Shown one piece after another: positions 21,843-23,959 of a stretch of 23,959 bases of DNA (position 1 is the stretch's first letter; each line of letters starts with the position of its first letter). The DNA is taken from the NCBI GenBank assembly GCA_900550925.1, contig URTU01000020.1, positions 1-23,959 of the forward strand. Reading direction: 5' to 3'. A program made the position numbers and the translations under genes. The DNA comes from an uncultured Alistipes sp. Lineage in GTDB: Bacteria > Bacteroidota > Bacteroidia > Bacteroidales > Rikenellaceae. The notes under the pieces were generated by a model. That model ran no database searches. It was given only the letters and a program-made list of their open reading frames with translations, and had not been told where the DNA came from.

Positions 21843-23337
21843 CGTGTTTTTCGTTGGCACTCCGGCCGTTTGCGGCTGAACTGTCAGGCTTGCGGTTGCG
21901 GTTGGGACGGTGGCTGCGGCGACGGTCGCCGTTGCGGCTGGCGTTCTGGCGCTGCTGATCATCCTTGCGGGCCGGTTCGCCCTGCCCAGCAGCCTCGGCC
22001 TGCGGTTTCGTCTCCTTTGCGGGCTGCTCCTGCCGGTTCCTGCGAGGACGGTTGTTGTCGCGGTCGCGCTTGGAGTCATTATCACGCTTTGGGGCTGCCG
22101 CAGCGGTTTCGATGGTCGGTTTGTCGTCAGGGGTTTTGTCTGCTCCGCCCTTGTCTTTTGCAGACTTGTCATTGGCCGCTTTGTCATTTGCTCCCTTGCC
22201 TACCTTCTGACGGTTGCGGCGCTTCTTGCTTTTGTCGAAACGGGTAATGCTATCCTCGCCGATCACATTCACGAAATTCGGTTCCTGTTCAGGCTGTTCG
22301 GTCATCTCGCCCTGAAGGCTCTCCACCTTGATGCCACGGCGGTTCAAGGCCATGATCTCCTTGACGCGGCTGATGGGGAGGGTTATGAGGTTTGTGATCG
22401 AGTTGGGGGCGCTGCTGAAGCTCATCGTGCGGGAGAGGATGTCGCTCTTGACCAGATGGTATTCGCCGTCGAGAGCCTGCAGCGGCTCCTTGACGCGCGG
22501 GAATTCGCGGCGGGCATCCGAATATGAGTCATATTCGTAGATCAGGCAGCATTTGAGTTTGCTGCACTGGCCGGCCAGTTTCTGTGGGTTGAGGGATATC
22601 TCCTGAACTCGGGCGGCATTTGTGGTGACCGACGAGAAGGAGGGGATCCACGAAGCACAGCAAAGTTCGCGGCCGCAGGCTCCCAGACCGCCTATGCGTC
22701 CGGCCTCCTGTCGGGCTCCGATCTGTTTCATCTCGATGCGTATGCGGAACTGCTCGGCGAAGACCTTGATCAGTTCGCGGAAGTCGACCCGTTCGTCGGC
22801 GATGTAGTAGAATATGGCCTTGATCTTGTCACCCTGGTATTCGACGTCGCCGATCTTCATGTTGAGCCCCATTTCGGCTGCTATCTGCCGGGCACGGATC
22901 ATCGTATCATGTTCGAGGGCTATGGCCTCCTGCCACTTCTCGATGTCGTAGGGTTTGGCCTTGCGGTAGATCTTCTTGAATTCGCCGTTCATGGGCGTAA
23001 AGCCTACGCGGGCCATCTGCCGCGCCACGATGTCGCCCGTGAGCGAGACGATGCCGATATCATGCCCGGGCGACGCCTCGACGGCTACGATATCGCCCTT
23101 TTTCAGCTCCAGGCCGTTTACGTTCCGGTAGTAGCTGCGGCGTGTATTCTTGAATCGCACTTCGACGATCTCGTCGGGCAGGTTGTTCGGATAGTTTTCG
23201 AGCCAGTCGGTCGAGTGGAGTTTGAATCCGCCCTCGCACGGGATGGCCTGGCAGTCGGAGGTTTCGTTGCAGAACCCGCATCCGCGGCCAATGTCGAAAT
23301 TGTCGCAGCCGGCGGGTAAATTTATCTTGTTGTCCAT
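21823..23337 (-). CDS. ricT: PSP1-domain protein RicT (YaaT family)
   Basis: This 504-residue protein belongs to the PSP1/RicT family. In Bacillus, RicT works with RicA and RicF as an Fe-S-containing complex that stimulates RNase Y and phosphorelays; the role in Bacteroidetes is not settled. The start MDNKINLPAGC at 23337 is preferred over an upstream ATG at 23385, which would lie at or before the predicted promoter. Cysteines at 11, 20, 23, 29 and 34 form an N-terminal cluster. The PSP1 core (about 55-310) contains IGGLGACGRELCCASW and CSKLKCCLIYE. From about residue 370 there is a highly charged tail rich in Lys, Asp, Asn, Arg and Gln with imperfect repeats of the type NDKAANDKSAKDK, probably disordered and possibly RNA-binding. 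It starts the ricT-gldH-trmB operon. Confidence 0.9.
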   Translation of the reverse strand: MDNKINLPAGCDNFDIGRGCGFCNETSDCQAIPCEGGFKLHSTDWLENYPNNLPDEIVEVRFKNTRRSYYRNVNGLELKKGDIVAVEASPGHDIGIVSLTGDIVARQMARVGFTPMNGEFKKIYRKAKPYDIEKWQEAIALEHDTMIRARQIAAEMGLNMKIGDVEYQGDKIKAIFYYIADERVDFRELIKVFAEQFRIRIEMKQIGARQEAGRIGGLGACGRELCCASWIPSFSSVTTNAARVQEISLNPQKLAGQCSKLKCCLIYEYDSYSDARREFPRVKEPLQALDGEYHLVKSDILSRTMSFSSAPNSITNLITLPISRVKEIMALNRRGIKVESLQGEMTEQPEQEPNFVNVIGEDSITRFDKSKKRRNRQKVGKGANDKAANDKSAKDKGGADKTPDDKPTIETAAAAPKRDNDSKRDRDNNRPRRNRQEQPAKETKPQAEAAGQGEPARKDDQQRQNASRNGDRRRSHRPNRNRKPDSSAANGRSANEKHDDKNRQ

Positions 23338-23355
23338 CGAAATATCTATTTTCGA

Positions 23356-23386
23356 CAAAGGTACGAAATTTTGGCGGTTATTCAAT
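23356..23386 (-). promoter_or_regulatory. Promoter of ricT
   Basis: The minus strand has TACCTTTG (23363-23356), matching TAnnTTTG, with ATTG (23386-23383), one mismatch from TTTG, 19 bases upstream. Predicted start is near 23349, about 12 bases before the ATG at 23337, which favours that start over the one at 23385. Confidence 0.6.
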
Positions 23387-23509
23387 AGCTTCGGCCGGCC
23401 GCCCCGTCACATTTTGGACGGAGTGCAGGGCAGCGGTCGCGATTTTGCGGGCCGGAACCTTCCGGAGAGGGCCGTGCTTGCTATCTGGCCGGACCGTTGT
23501 AGCGCGTGT

Positions 23510-23959
23510 TTATTTTGCGGGCTCGGGTTGCGACGAGAGCCGTCGTATGAGGCGTCGGTAGCGCATGTTGAGCAGGAGGGCGGCAATCGAGAGACCGAAT
23601 ATGTATCCGCACCACAGGCCGTCGGCCCCCAGACCGAAAACGAATGCGAAGAGGTATCCGACCGGCAGGTTTATGACGATGTACGAGAGGAATGCTATGC
23701 CCATTGTTATGCTGACATCCTTTATTCCGCGGAGGATACCCATTGAGACGCACTGCAGGCCGTCGAAGATCTGGAATACGGCGGCGATGATCAGCAGCGA
23801 GGATGTGATCTGAAGGACGGCCGGATCGTCGGTGAATATTTTTGCGAGCACGTATCGGGCCGAGATGAATACTGTTGCCGAACAGAGGTTCCAGATCAGT
23901 CCGATGTGGTATGCCGAGCGGGCCGTCTGCCTCAGCAGCCGCCAGTTGCGGGCACCGTA
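23510..23959 (-). CDS. MATE family efflux transporter, C-terminal part
   Basis: The last 149 residues of a multidrug and toxin extrusion (MATE) family exporter; the N-terminal two-thirds lie beyond the right edge. The visible part has about four membrane segments (roughly residues 15-40, 55-80, 88-112, 116-135 of the fragment), with the family-typical FQIFDGLQCVSMGILRGIKD, in which the Gln and the RG-x-KD loop are conserved in MATE half-repeats, and LPVGYLFAFVFGLGADGLW. The C-terminus ends in a short basic tail. Family members export cationic drugs or metabolites in exchange for sodium or protons; the substrate is unknown. Bases 23387-23509 after it hold a short CCGGA-ACCT-TCCGG hairpin (23452-23465) but no clear terminator. 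Confidence 0.9.
   Translation of the reverse strand, partial: YGARNWRLLRQTARSAYHIGLIWNLCSATVFISARYVLAKIFTDDPAVLQITSSLLIIAAVFQIFDGLQCVSMGILRGIKDVSITMGIAFLSYIVINLPVGYLFAFVFGLGADGLWCGYIFGLSIAALLLNMRYRRLIRRLSSQPEPAK

Noticed and set aside
23338..23385. Upstream ATG for ricT
   Set aside because: It lies within the predicted promoter; MDNKINLPAGC at 23337 is the family-like start.
23452..23465. CCGGAACCTTCCGG hairpin as terminator of the MATE gene
   Set aside because: The stem is short and no T run follows on either strand.
1..23959. tRNA or rRNA genes, CRISPR arrays, insertion sequences, phage or defence genes
   Set aside because: I saw no cloverleaf-type sequence, no regularly spaced repeats, no transposase or integrase motifs, and no inverted-repeat-bounded element; the genes are core housekeeping functions.

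Overview
The window is a G+C-rich bacterial chromosome segment made almost entirely of housekeeping genes. I place it in Bacteroidota, order Bacteroidales, most likely a Rikenellaceae/Alistipes-type genome; the genus is inference. Three things support the order-level call: promoters of the Bacteroidetes sigma type (TTTG, 19-22 bp, TAnnTTTG), such as the copies before oxyR and greA; lineage-typical gene content and order (rsfS-ftsH-cdsA-psd, and ricT(PSP1)-gldH); and outer-membrane barrel proteins next to lipoproteins. I see no tRNA, rRNA, CRISPR array, insertion sequence or phage gene. No gene-free gap exceeds 300 bases.

Layout. Positions 1-6683 hold a compact minus-strand run that I read as one operon: rsfS (ribosome silencing), ftsH (membrane protease), cdsA and psd (CDP-diacylglycerol and phosphatidylethanolamine synthesis), an AI-2E-family permease, and a reading frame joining a riboflavin-kinase domain to S-adenosylhomocysteinase (ahcY), which runs off the left edge. 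cdsA carries an apparent frameshift. Next are oxyR (minus) and, divergently, a secreted NAGPA-type phosphodiester glycosidase that converges on greA at a strong bidirectional hairpin. greA and a cardiolipin synthase gene are divergent, and their promoters interleave. A small PorT-like barrel protein follows, converging at a terminator with an uncharacterised lipoprotein/barrel pair (12060-13545).

The second half has gcvH-mdh and dapD-birA (both minus), then a prolyl oligopeptidase lipoprotein and an aspartate kinase (both plus). The aspartate kinase has to start at TTG. It converges on a minus-strand operon ricT-gldH-trmB, with a 22-bp tandem duplication between the converging ends. The right edge holds the C-terminal part of a MATE exporter.

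Functionally, cdsA, psd and cls cover three steps of phospholipid synthesis, and lysC and dapD two steps of the lysine/diaminopimelate pathway. The points most worth checking are the in-frame RFK-AhcY fusion, the terminator-like hairpin in the greA leader, the interleaved greA/cls promoters and the cdsA frameshift. I found no convincing new defence or mobile system.
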